A stretch of 39,550 nt of DNA from Chloroflexota bacterium (GTDB lineage Bacteria; Chloroflexota; Limnocylindria; Limnocylindrales; CSP1-4), in assembly GCA_017881915.1 (NCBI GenBank), contig JADGQK010000019.1, positions 1 to 39,550 on the forward strand, given 5' to 3'. The translations under genes were made by a program, and so were the position numbers. Positions 32,530-39,550 of the stretch are shown here, one piece after another. Within the stretch, counting starts at the first letter, position 1; each line of letters starts with the position of its first letter. The notes under the pieces were generated by a model that saw only the letters and a program-made list of their open reading frames with translations, did no database searches and had not been told where the DNA came from.

Positions 32530-32607
32530 TCACAGCAGACCGCCTTGCGACATCGGGAGATCACCGTATTGACGGGTTCAGGTGGGCGTGACACGGCTAA
32601 TTGCGCA

Positions 32608-33444
32608 TCAAATTGGCCCGACCATCGTCTCGAGCGGCTCACCGGGCGCTGGCCGCGGCGTGACCCGGATGAACCACTCATCGCCGAGCATCCGGTCGAC
32701 CATCTCCGGTGAGCCACGCTCGCCGCCCATCCCGCGGGTCTGGCTGGCATGTGCCGCCAGCGCGGCGACCTTCCGGCTCACGACCGAACGAACGTCGACG
32801 TGGGTCGTGAAGTCCTCGTCCGGGCGGGCCAGCTCGACGAACCTGCGTTGCTGGGCCAGATCGTCCGCCGTGGGCTCGCGGGCCGCTGCGCCGCCCTGCC
32901 GGGCGGCCTCCTCCATCAGCCGGCCCATCTCCGGCAAGGAGGAGCGCTGGATCGCGCAGTGGTAGAGGGCGAGGGGGCCGCCCGGCTCGCTGGCTGCTCG
33001 GCGGAACGCGGTGCTGGCAAGCAGGGAGATGGCGACGTGGTCGGGGTGACCGTAGATCCCGCCGGGGTCGAAGGTGATGATCAGCGAGGGCCTGAACCGC
33101 CGAATCTCGGCCACGATCCGCGCGATCGCTTCCTCTGGATCGGCCAGCCTCAGCGAGCCCGGCTTGGGACCCCAGCCCTCCATGCCCGAGTCGCGGTAGC
33201 CCAGGAAGACCGGCGCTTCGATCCCCAGGGCGGCACATGCCGCGCGTAGCTCGGAGAGGCGTATCTCGGGATCCATGGCGTGATCGCCGTCGTTGCCCTC
33301 CCCGCCCTCGTCACCGTTCGTGGCGCACACGACCCGGACCCGAGCCCCCCTCTCGGCCGCGAGGGCCATCGTCCCGCCAATCGAGAAGGTCTCGTCGTCC
33401 GGGTGCGCAAAGATCGCGAGCAATCCGCTCGGCGCGTCGGTCAC
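32608..33444 (-). CDS. PIG-L family deacetylase (MshB/Mca/BshB-like)
   Basis: The ORF-track start at 33981 overlaps the DinB gene; I use the GTG at 33444, whose GTGA overlaps the DinB stop, giving 278 aa. The zinc site is clear: AHPDDETFSIGG (His-Pro-Asp-Asp) and the second histidine in GIYGHPDHVAISLL. The family removes N-acetyl groups from GlcNAc-type substrates, including steps of mycothiol and bacillithiol synthesis or detoxification. The neighbour is a double DinB protein, a fold that contains thiol S-transferases, so low-molecular-weight thiol metabolism is a reasonable guess. Confidence 0.9.
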   Translation of the reverse strand: MTDAPSGLLAIFAHPDDETFSIGGTMALAAERGARVRVVCATNGDEGGEGNDGDHAMDPEIRLSELRAACAALGIEAPVFLGYRDSGMEGWGPKPGSLRLADPEEAIARIVAEIRRFRPSLIITFDPGGIYGHPDHVAISLLASTAFRRAASEPGGPLALYHCAIQRSSLPEMGRLMEEAARQGGAAAREPTADDLAQQRRFVELARPDEDFTTHVDVRSVVSRKVAALAAHASQTRGMGGERGSPEMVDRMLGDEWFIRVTPRPAPGEPLETMVGPI

Positions 33445-34493
33445 CCCGGCCAACCGCTGCGGACACACCACGGCGCGACCATCGCCAGGTGCGCCCGAAC
33501 ATGGCCGGCCAGGTCCCAATAGGTCCAGTCCCAGCCGTCGCTCGAGCGGAACTCGCCCTGATCGAGCTCGTGCGCGGCAGCGCGGATCCGCTGGCGGGCT
33601 ACCTCCAGGCGGTGGCGGACCTCGGCCCAGGGCAACGGCCTGAGCAACTCGAGATTCCGGGCATTCCAGGTATCGAGCCCCTCGGCCGGTCCGCCCCGCC
33701 AGCCGCCGCTGCGGAGGTGCTCCTCGATCGCCGCGGCACCCTCCTCGAACCAGCTGCCGAGGTGGGCGACGTGGTCCTTGAGGGACCAGTCGGGGGTTAC
33801 CCCGAAGACTTCGCGAAGTGGTGCCGGGACCGAGTCCACGAGCTGGCCGAAGGCACGGAACAGGTCGGCCTCCTCGGCCCAGAAGGCGACCTGGTCGGCG
33901 GCCCGGTCGCCCGTTCCGATCATCGGGTCCAGCCCGAACGGATCGCCCTCCACCTGGCGCTCGCGCAATCGCTCTGCCCACGGCTCGACCACCCCGAGAT
34001 GATCGAGCTGGTGGCCGTGCAGGGTCATGTAGATCCAGCCCCAGGCGTCATCGCCATGCAGGACGTCGGGCGGGAAACGCTGGGCGAGCTCGGTCAGACG
34101 CGAAATTGCCGTGCCGATGCGACTCCGGACCTCGGCCGGATGAATGCCCTCCCAGCGCTCACGCAGCGTCTCGTTGAAGTGGTCGAAGTCACCCCCGTCG
34201 AACTCCTCGTCGGTCGGCCAGCGGCCGGAATCGAGAGCCTTCTGGACGATCTCGACGCCGATCTCGGCCCAGCCCCCGATATGCGCGGCATGGTCGCGAT
34301 AGGACCACTCGGACCCGCCCGCGTCCGAGGCCGATGCACCCGGCAGGCGCCAGGCTGCGTCGTCGAGGCCGGCCCACGTGGCGCAGAACCGGTCGAGGAT
34401 CGCCCGGCCATCAGCGAAGAAGTCGCGGTCGGGGCCTCGGAAGTCGATCGCTCGAAGGTCGCCGAGCGAGGCCCGGCGCAGGTCGATGGTCAA
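33441..34493 (-). CDS. Tandem DinB-fold protein (two domains)
   Basis: The 350-aa protein consists of two DinB-like four-helix domains in series (about 20-185 and 195-345). Each keeps a metal-type histidine set: His71 (YRDHAAHIGGW) with His161/His165 (LHGHQLDHLG), and His244 (LKDHVAHLGSW) with His331/His335 (LAGHVRAHLAM). The usual length is half of this, so it is a fusion or internal duplication. The two halves have diverged, and the pairing is old. The ATG overlaps the proC stop and its stop overlaps the PIG-L start, so it is the middle gene of a three-gene unit. Function is unknown. Confidence 0.85.
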   Translation of the reverse strand: MTIDLRRASLGDLRAIDFRGPDRDFFADGRAILDRFCATWAGLDDAAWRLPGASASDAGGSEWSYRDHAAHIGGWAEIGVEIVQKALDSGRWPTDEEFDGGDFDHFNETLRERWEGIHPAEVRSRIGTAISRLTELAQRFPPDVLHGDDAWGWIYMTLHGHQLDHLGVVEPWAERLRERQVEGDPFGLDPMIGTGDRAADQVAFWAEEADLFRAFGQLVDSVPAPLREVFGVTPDWSLKDHVAHLGSWFEEGAAAIEEHLRSGGWRGGPAEGLDTWNARNLELLRPLPWAEVRHRLEVARQRIRAAAHELDQGEFRSSDGWDWTYWDLAGHVRAHLAMVAPWCVRSGWPG

Positions 34494-35416
34494 TGCCGCG
34501 CCCGACCCGCCGGTCGGTTCCCGGGCTGGTCGTGCTGCCTGCCGACGCCGGCCCGGCGCGTCACCGTGCCGGTCTCGCGCTCGACGCTCGCCTCGAGCTG
34601 CTCGCCCAGTTCCACGGTTCGCCGGTAGGCGGCCCAGACCGCCTCGGAGAACACGGTCCGAAGGCGGCCCGACTCAAGCTCATGGAGGGCCGCCGCGCTT
34701 GTCCCGCCGGGCGATGTCACCATATTCCGGAGCACGGCCGGATGGTCGCCGCTGTGCTTGGCGAACGCCGTGCTGCCTTCGAGCGTCTCGATCACGAGGT
34801 CGTGGGCGACGTGGCGCGGGAAGCCGAGATGGACGGCCGCGTCGATCAGCGCCTCCATCACCAGGAACACGTAGGTCGGGCCGGTTCCGCTGACCGCGGT
34901 GGCCATCGCCACGAATTTCTCGTCGTCGACCTCGAGCTCGGTTCCCAGGGCCTGCAGCAGGGCGCGCGCCTGGCTGCGCTGTTCCTCGGTGGTGTCCGGC
35001 GTGGCGAACCAGACGGTCATCCCGCGGCCCAGGCGGGCGGGTGTGTTGGGCATGCTCCGGACGATCCGGCGATGACCAAGGAAGCCTTCCAGGGCAACGG
35101 TCGTCGCCCCCGCGATCACCGACAGGACGAGCTGACCCGGGCGGAGGTGCTGACGCAGCTCGCCGCCGACCCGGCTGAGCATCTGGGGCTTGATCGCGAG
35201 AAGGATGACATCCACCTCGTCAATCGCCTGGACGTTGTCGGGAACGGTCCGGATGCCGTACTCGCGTTCGAGCTCCTGGCGGCGCTCCAGCCGGGGATGG
35301 CTGGCGGTCACCTGATCCGGCTCGACCAGCCGGCCCCGGAGCAGGCCGGCGATCATCGCCTCGGCCATCACGCCGGAACCAACCGTTGCGATGCGGCGGC
35401 CCGCAAGAGGGGACAT
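34490..35416 (-). CDS. proC: Pyrroline-5-carboxylate reductase
   Basis: ProC reduces pyrroline-5-carboxylate to proline with NAD(P)H. The 308-aa protein shows the Rossmann motif VGSGVMAEAMIAGL, VILLAIKPQMLSRV, VLSVIAGATT, RSMPNTPARLGRGM and the C-terminal SGTGPTYVFLVMEALIDAAVHLGF with ATSPGGTS-like MVTSPGGTSAAAL. It ends in a polar tail of about 35 residues beyond the usual length. The ATG follows a consensus-like TATACT box by 6 nt. It opposes the proline dehydrogenase at 29577 in direction of flux but is a separate operon. Confidence 0.95.
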   Translation of the reverse strand: MSPLAGRRIATVGSGVMAEAMIAGLLRGRLVEPDQVTASHPRLERRQELEREYGIRTVPDNVQAIDEVDVILLAIKPQMLSRVGGELRQHLRPGQLVLSVIAGATTVALEGFLGHRRIVRSMPNTPARLGRGMTVWFATPDTTEEQRSQARALLQALGTELEVDDEKFVAMATAVSGTGPTYVFLVMEALIDAAVHLGFPRHVAHDLVIETLEGSTAFAKHSGDHPAVLRNMVTSPGGTSAAALHELESGRLRTVFSEAVWAAYRRTVELGEQLEASVERETGTVTRRAGVGRQHDQPGNRPAGRARH

Positions 35417-35428
35417 GGTCCGAGTATA
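35417..35428 (-). promoter_or_regulatory. -10 box of the proC operon, leaderless arrangement
   Basis: TATACT (35428-35423) is followed by CGGACC and the ATG at 35416. It is the -10 box in the window closest to consensus and overlaps no coding sequence. Confidence 0.6.
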
Positions 35429-35434
35429 CGGAAC

Positions 35435-36331
35435 CTAGGCGGTGGCGCTGCCCAGCAGGAAGAAGCGTGACGTCGTCGTCACTTCGGCCCGGCTGAAGCC
35501 GGCGGCGCGGAGGGCGGCTTCGAGCTCGGCCGGTTGCCAGTAGACCTTGACCACCCGGAATTCGCGACCGTCGGCCAGGCGGCGCGGCGCGACCTCGACC
35601 TCCGCCGAGACTTCCTGATCGACGGCGCCCGAATGCGGATCGGGGCGCGAGTCGATGAACGCGAAGAGACCGCCGGGCTTCAGCCAGCGTCGGGCAAGCT
35701 CGAGGAATTCGGTCAGGCGGGCGCGCGGAACATGGCTCAGCCAGAAGCCGCAGTAGAGCGCGTCGACGGCCCGGTCGGGCTCGGCCCACGCATCGCGGAC
35801 GTGGATATGCGCACGCAGGCCATGGGCGAGGAGCCTGTCGCGAGCGCGGTCGAGCGGGAGCTCGTTGGCGTCGTAGAGCGACAGGACGCCCTTGCCAGCG
35901 AGGAGGGCCGACCACCAACCGGTCCCGGCCGCGAGCTCGACGATCTCGCCCTGGATCGGCAGTCCATCCAGCCACAGCGTCGCGCTGTCGAGGTCGGCAG
36001 TCCAGGCCAGGTCATGGACCGGGCCGCGCGAGTAGCGCCCGGTCCGCAGGTACCAGTCGTCGTACTCCGGGGCACGGGCCGCGTAGTACGCCTTCATCTC
36101 CCCGGACAGATCCTCAACGGGGGGCACGCCGTCCGCAGGCGCCGACGTGCCCGGCGCGCCGGCCGACCGCTCAGCCAGCGCCGCCTTCAGCCGAAAGCGC
36201 AGGAAGCCGTTCTCGCCCGCCCGACCGACACAGGCAGGACAGAGCTGGGCGTAGCCCTCCAGGTCGTCAGGTGAACCGACGACGTGGGCCGTCCCACACC
36301 ACAGGCAGTCGAACGCCGTCCGGAACGCCAT
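35435..36331 (-). CDS. SAM-dependent methyltransferase with an N-terminal zinc ribbon
   Basis: The 298-aa protein has a zinc-ribbon-like start (Cys9, Cys12, Cys31, Cys34) and a class I methyltransferase domain from about residue 80: YYAARAPEYDDWYLRTGRY, motif I IVELAAGTGWWS (about 130-141), LYDANELPLDRAR, and VDALYCGFWLSHVPRARLTEFLELARRWLKPGGLFAFIDSR. Substrate unknown. It starts 3 nt after the stop of the corrinoid-binding-like gene and is surely co-transcribed with it. Confidence 0.88.
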   Translation of the reverse strand: MAFRTAFDCLWCGTAHVVGSPDDLEGYAQLCPACVGRAGENGFLRFRLKAALAERSAGAPGTSAPADGVPPVEDLSGEMKAYYAARAPEYDDWYLRTGRYSRGPVHDLAWTADLDSATLWLDGLPIQGEIVELAAGTGWWSALLAGKGVLSLYDANELPLDRARDRLLAHGLRAHIHVRDAWAEPDRAVDALYCGFWLSHVPRARLTEFLELARRWLKPGGLFAFIDSRPDPHSGAVDQEVSAEVEVAPRRLADGREFRVVKVYWQPAELEAALRAAGFSRAEVTTTSRFFLLGSATA

Positions 36332-36334
36332 CGC

Positions 36335-37261
36335 CTAGTCGACCCGGGTCCAGCTGCCGCCGGGCGCGCTGCCCGCGGCGCCCTCCGGGTCGAACAGCTC
36401 GGCCAGCAGCTCCATGCCGTCGATCACCCGCGGTCCCGGCCGGCTGAAATAGGCCGACCCGTCGACGCAGAAGACGCGCCCGTCGCGGACGGCCGTGAGC
36501 CCAGTCCAGGATGCCGGCCGAGGCGTCCGGGCCCACTGTTCGAGACCGTCCGCGAGATGAAAGCCGCAGGGCATCAGGACGAGCATCTCAGGATCGACGT
36601 CGCGGACGGCATCCCAGCTCGTCTCGACCGATCGGCCGCCCTCGCTGCCGAGGAGGTCCCAGGCCCCGGCCCGCCGAATCTGCTCGGGTACCCAATGGCC
36701 CACGGCGAACGGCGGATCGAGCCACTCAAGGGCCACGATCCGGCGCGGGGTGCGGCCGGCTTCGCGCCGGGTGGCCACCCGGGTCTCGATCCGGCCCAGC
36801 CGTTCGCGCAACCCACCGACCACCTCGACCGCCTCGTCTTCGGCATCGGTCATCGCCCCGACCGTCGCGATCGTGTTGAAGATCCCCTCGAGGCTGGTCG
36901 GCTCGAGGGACACCACCCTGATGTCGGCGTCGATCGCGCGGGCGACCGCGTTCACCTCGCGATAGCTGAGGGCGCACGCCGGGCAGAGCTCCTGGGTGAG
37001 GATCAGGTCGGGCTCCGCAGCCTCCAGGGCGGCCTCGTCGAGCGCGTACAGCGACGAGCCGCCATGGACCGAGTGCTCGACGAGCCGATGGATCTCGCGG
37101 CTCGACGCATCGGCCTCGGCGTGCACCCTCCTGGTCATCACCGGCGTACCGGCGATCTCCGGCGGCCAATCGCATGCATGGCTGATCCCGACGAGCTCGT
37201 GGGCCAGGCCCAGGGCGCACACGATCTCGGTTGCCGACGGCAGGAGCGAGACGATTCGCAC
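36335..37261 (-). CDS. BtuF-like substrate-binding-fold protein without signal peptide
   Basis: The 308-aa protein has the helical-backbone fold of cobalamin/siderophore binding proteins: RIVSLLPSATEIVCALGLAHELVGISHACDWP at the N-terminus, EPDLILTQELCPACALSY and VDPEMLVLMPCGFHLADGLEQW. It begins directly at the first beta strand with no signal peptide or lipobox, so it should be cytoplasmic, as in a known group annotated as cobalamin-binding proteins. The two conserved cysteines (CPAC) and a Cys-Gly-Phe-His could bind metal or corrinoid. No ABC permease or ATPase for corrinoids is beside it. The GTG start is not supported by a clear ribosome-binding site. Confidence 0.85.
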   Translation of the reverse strand: MRIVSLLPSATEIVCALGLAHELVGISHACDWPPEIAGTPVMTRRVHAEADASSREIHRLVEHSVHGGSSLYALDEAALEAAEPDLILTQELCPACALSYREVNAVARAIDADIRVVSLEPTSLEGIFNTIATVGAMTDAEDEAVEVVGGLRERLGRIETRVATRREAGRTPRRIVALEWLDPPFAVGHWVPEQIRRAGAWDLLGSEGGRSVETSWDAVRDVDPEMLVLMPCGFHLADGLEQWARTPRPASWTGLTAVRDGRVFCVDGSAYFSRPGPRVIDGMELLAELFDPEGAAGSAPGGSWTRVD

Positions 37262-37327
37262 GATCCGAGTCCAGTCCGGGCTGCGCGCCAGCCCTGTCCG
37301 ACCGCGCCGGCCGGGGAGTCGGCCCGA

Positions 37328-37615
37328 TCAGCGCGGCTTGAGGGCGTCGAGGGCGACACGCGCCGCAGCGCGGTCACTGAACCAGGTCGCCTCAATCGGC
37401 GTGTAGGCGGCCCACTCGGCCGGCAGCGACTCCTCCGGGAAGATCGCGGTGACCGGGCACTCCGGCTCGCAGGCGCCGCAATCGATGCATTCGTTGGGAT
37501 CGATGAACAGCTTCCGGTCGACGCCCTCCTCGAAATGGATGCAGTCGACGGGACAGACGGAAACGCACGACTGGTCGATCACATCGACGCACGGCTCCGC
37601 GATCACGTAGGTCAT
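37328..37615 (-). CDS. fdxA: 7Fe-type ferredoxin
   Basis: The 95-aa protein matches the 3Fe-4S/4Fe-4S ferredoxin family. Cysteines lie at 9, 17, 21 and 25 ([19 protein letters not shown]) and in [14 protein letters not shown]. The residue between the first cysteines that is Cys in 8Fe types is Val here, as expected for a 3Fe-4S first cluster. A C-terminal extension of about 35 residues follows. AGGAG lies 9 nt before the ATG. It is a plausible electron acceptor for KorAB. Confidence 0.94.
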   Translation of the reverse strand: MTYVIAEPCVDVIDQSCVSVCPVDCIHFEEGVDRKLFIDPNECIDCGACEPECPVTAIFPEESLPAEWAAYTPIEATWFSDRAAARVALDALKPR

Positions 37616-37654
37616 CCGATTGCACTCCTGGCTGCGTCGAGTTCGAGGCCTGGA

Positions 37655-38179
37655 TCAGGGTAGCATCCCGGGCCGGACGAAGCGGATCGCCGCCTGCATC
37701 CCCTTGGCCCAGTGTCCGGGAATGTGACAGCCGATCAGGAGCGGCCCCGGATCGCCCGGCACGGTCCAGAGCAGGTCGACCCGCTGGCCCGATTCTACGA
37801 CGATTCGCAGGCCGGCCAACGCCGGCGGAACGGACACGAACGGAGTAGGGCCCGGCGGCGGGTTGGCAACGGCCGCTTCGGCGGCCTCCCAGGCGTCCTG
37901 GACCGGCCCATCGCCGATCACGACCTCGTGCACGACCAACCCGCCGTTGATCACGTGGAGCAGGACCGTCTCGCCGGGCACGAGGTCAACCTCGGACGGC
38001 AGGAACGAGTAGTCCTTGGTGATGATGTTCACGTCGCGCGGGTGGCCCGGCGTGCCCGGCGAGATCGGTGGCGTGGCCACGGAATCGGCCGCGCAGGCAG
38101 CCACCAGCAGGCCCACCAGAACTGGCATGGCAACGGCCGAAGCGCGAATGCCGGCCAGGCTGTTGCGAACCGTGCGCAC
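37655..38179 (-). CDS. Cupredoxin-like copper-binding lipoprotein
   Basis: The 174-aa protein has a lipoprotein signal (hydrophobic 16-28, lipobox LVAAC with Cys29) and a plastocyanin-like domain. Type-1 copper ligands are visible as His84 (VVHEVVIG), Cys151, His156 and Met161 (GCHIPGHWAKGM). It should be an outer-face electron carrier or copper protein. A Pro-rich insert (about 105-120) lies between the ligands. The GTG start follows a TAGACT -10 box by 6 nt. Its partner is unknown. Confidence 0.9.
   Translation of the reverse strand: MRTVRNSLAGIRASAVAMPVLVGLLVAACAADSVATPPISPGTPGHPRDVNIITKDYSFLPSEVDLVPGETVLLHVINGGLVVHEVVIGDGPVQDAWEAAEAAVANPPPGPTPFVSVPPALAGLRIVVESGQRVDLLWTVPGDPGPLLIGCHIPGHWAKGMQAAIRFVRPGMLP
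37657..37662 (-). promoter_or_regulatory. -10 box upstream of the ferredoxin gene
   Basis: TACCCT on the minus strand overlaps the end of the cupredoxin gene. It would give a leader of about 35 nt containing AGGAG before the ferredoxin ATG. Weak on its own. Confidence 0.35.
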
Positions 38180-38191
38180 GAACCCAGTCTA
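38180..38191 (-). promoter_or_regulatory. -10 box of the cupredoxin gene, leaderless arrangement
   Basis: TAGACT (38191-38186) is followed by GGGTTC and the GTG at 38179. No Shine-Dalgarno sequence is present. Confidence 0.5.
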
Positions 38192-38233
38192 GATGGCTCC
38201 ACCGCTTGACACCGGCGGCCCGCATTCGGCACA

Positions 38234-39391
38234 GTGCCCGCCATCCCGGACGTCCGTCCCAACCGCTCCGGCGTGGATCCTGCTCGATCGAGGCAACGTT
38301 TGGCGATCCCGCCCCTCCCCCAGACTCCGGCGGCCGGATCGTCGCGCGAGCCGGCACCTGCGGCGGCCCGTTCGGCCGTCCGCCTCGAGGGTGTCCGCAA
38401 GCACTACGGCGACGTGGAAGCCGTCGCCGGAATCGACCTCGACATCCGGGACGGAGAGTTCTTCTCGATGCTCGGGCCGTCCGGGTCGGGCAAGACCACT
38501 ACGCTCCGGATGATCGCAGGGTTCGAGCTCCCGTCGGCCGGCCGGATCCTGCTGCTGGGCGAAGACGTCAGCAACAAGGCGCCGTTCGAGCGCGACGTCA
38601 ACACGGTCTTCCAGGATTACGCCCTCTTCCCGCACATGAACGTGGCCGAGAACGTGGCCTACGGACTCGTCATCCGCAAGGTCCCCGCCGAGGAACGCCG
38701 CCAGCGCGTCGCCGCTGCGCTCCTGATGGTCCGCCTCGACGGCTTCGACAAGCGCCGTCCGAGTCAGCTGTCGGGCGGCCAGCGCCAGCGGGTGGCCCTC
38801 GCCCGCGCCCTCGTCAACCGGCCCCGGGTCCTCCTCCTCGACGAACCTCTCGGCGCGCTTGACCTGAAGCTCCGCGAAGAGATGCAGATCGAGCTGAAGG
38901 CGATCCAGCATGCCGTCGGGATCACGTTCATCTACGTGACCCACGACCAGGAAGAGGCGCTCACGATGAGCGACCGGATCGCGGTATTCAATCACGGCCG
39001 GATCGAGCAGGTCGGCTCGCCGGCCGAGGTCTACGAGCGACCGACAACGGCCTTCGTGGCCGGTTTCGTGGGAACCTCGAATCTGCTCCGGGGCGACGTG
39101 GCCGAACGGGTCTTCGGAAGTCCTGGCACGTTCACGGTCCGGCCCGAGAAGATCCGGCTGGCCGAGCCGGGGGCGGCCATCGCGACTGACGAGATCGGCG
39201 TCGACGGCCGGATTCGCGAGGTCGTCTACCTTGGCTCGGAGACGCGCTACCACGTGGCCCTCGACGCGGGTTCGGAGCTCGTGGTCACGCAGCAGAACCT
39301 GAGCACCTCGTCGATGCAGGCGCTGGCAGCCGAAGGGCGCCCGGCTCGCCTCATCTGGAAGCGTCTGCACAGCCTGTCAATCAATGCCTGA
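38234..39391 (+). CDS. ABC transporter ATP-binding protein, PotA/spermidine-putrescine type
   Basis: The 385-aa ATPase has Walker A GPSGSGKTT, Q-loop FQDYALFPHMNV, signature LSGGQRQR, Walker B VLLLDEP and H-loop VTHDQEEAL, followed by a TOBE domain (about 290-380) as in PotA and related importers. The true start is uncertain. The ORF begins with about 45 low-complexity residues; a TTG at 38300 with GAGG about 6 nt upstream, or the GTG at 38273, are alternatives. A TTGACA at 38206-38211 may be its -35 box. The next gene, 19 nt on, encodes the binding lipoprotein, so the unit imports a small solute, perhaps a polyamine. Confidence 0.93.
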   Translation: MPAIPDVRPNRSGVDPARSRQRLAIPPLPQTPAAGSSREPAPAAARSAVRLEGVRKHYGDVEAVAGIDLDIRDGEFFSMLGPSGSGKTTTLRMIAGFELPSAGRILLLGEDVSNKAPFERDVNTVFQDYALFPHMNVAENVAYGLVIRKVPAEERRQRVAAALLMVRLDGFDKRRPSQLSGGQRQRVALARALVNRPRVLLLDEPLGALDLKLREEMQIELKAIQHAVGITFIYVTHDQEEALTMSDRIAVFNHGRIEQVGSPAEVYERPTTAFVAGFVGTSNLLRGDVAERVFGSPGTFTVRPEKIRLAEPGAAIATDEIGVDGRIREVVYLGSETRYHVALDAGSELVVTQQNLSTSSMQALAAEGRPARLIWKRLHSLSINA

Positions 39392-39410
39392 GCGACTTGG
39401 AGGAGGAGCG

Positions 39411-39550
39411 ATGAAGCACCGGACTGTCCTGACCGTGGTGGCCACGGTCGGCCTGCTCGCGGCGGCCTGCAGCAGCGGCGCCACGACCGCACCGGCGGCG
39501 AGCACCGGCGGCGGCTCGCCCGTGGCCTCGGCCGCGAGCCCCAGCAGCGC
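39411..39550 (+). CDS. Substrate-binding lipoprotein of the ABC importer (5' part only)
   Basis: The ATG is preceded by GGAGGAG at optimal distance and 19 nt after the ATPase stop. The first residues form a lipoprotein signal (MKHRTVLTVVATVGLLAAAC, lipobox LAAAC) followed by a Ser/Gly/Ala/Pro/Thr linker, the usual tether of a binding protein. The frame is open to the end of the window (46 codons). By context it should be a PotD-like solute-binding protein, but no binding domain is visible yet. It is missing from the ORF track because it is cut off. Confidence 0.85.
   Translation, partial: MKHRTVLTVVATVGLLAAACSSGATTAPAASTGGGSPVASAASPSS

Noticed and set aside
32608-33981. 457-aa form of the PIG-L gene as given by the ORF track
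   Set aside because: The N-terminal 179 residues are an out-of-frame read of the DinB gene; the GTG at 33444 overlaps the DinB stop and begins the family sequence.
38206-38235. Full promoter call (TTGACA with CACAGT) for the ABC ATPase gene
   Set aside because: The -35 match is perfect but the -10 is weak and would place the transcription start inside the first codons of the longest ORF; the true start codon is unsettled.

Overview
The DNA is very GC-rich (about 70% by eye) and codes densely on both strands. It has no rRNA, tRNA, insertion sequence, phage gene or CRISPR array. The gene set (fused gamma-alpha 2-oxoacid:ferredoxin oxidoreductase, 7Fe ferredoxin, oxygen-dependent homogentisate pathway, MFS transporter fused to a cyclic-nucleotide domain, MarP-like protease) suggests an aerobic, heterotrophic, high-GC bacterium. 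I would guess Chloroflexota of the Limnocylindria/Ellin6529 kind, with Actinobacteria as the alternative. That placement is inference; the sequence carries no taxonomic marker.

Layout. 1-417 (-): the first codons of one gene and a complete 67-aa gene with its own promoter and terminator, missed by the ORF track. 603-6963 (+): leuC-leuD, a MarP-like membrane serine protease, ilvD, a luciferase-like oxidoreductase and a one-helix membrane protein. 6985-7563 (-): a MarR regulator, divergent from 7651-13493 (+): fabD, two fabF-type synthases, an alkyltransferase-like protein and an MFS-cNMP fusion. 13533-17119 (-): a Gly/Gln/Pro-repeat protein, then a compact run of a 116-aa duplicated-motif protein, a Crp/Fnr regulator, a GAF protein and a cytosolic subtilisin. 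17187-22311 (-): CBS, korA, korB, zinc-ribbon CBS and an M24 peptidase. 22382-24034 (+): an EamA permease and a GNAT. 24069-28364 (-): tyrosine/homogentisate catabolism (HPPD; FAH-GNAT; HGD), divergent from a DinB gene (+). 29187-29518 (+): a class I c-di-GMP (GEMM) riboswitch followed by two tiny overlapping ORFs. 29577-38179 (-): S9 peptidase-proline dehydrogenase; proC-tandem DinB-PIG-L; corrinoid-binding-like protein-methyltransferase; ferredoxin; cupredoxin lipoprotein. 38234-39550 (+): an ABC ATPase and the start of its lipoprotein binding protein.

How the genes work together. leuCD and ilvD serve branched-chain amino acid synthesis, and fabD/fabF/fabF serve fatty acid synthesis. KorAB passes electrons from 2-oxoacids to ferredoxin. 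HPPD, HGD and FAH degrade tyrosine to fumarate and acetoacetate, but no maleylacetoacetate isomerase is present; the neighbouring DinB protein is a speculative candidate. Several genes handle proline or peptides (S9 peptidase plus proline dehydrogenase, proC, M24 peptidase).

A strong recurring feature is a TANNNT-like -10 box ending about 6 nt before the start codon at about a dozen genes on both strands, which points to leaderless transcription. The best candidates for undescribed biology are the riboswitch with its two micro-ORFs (29187-29518) and the duplicated-motif peptide/Crp/GAF/subtilisin operon (13533-16295).
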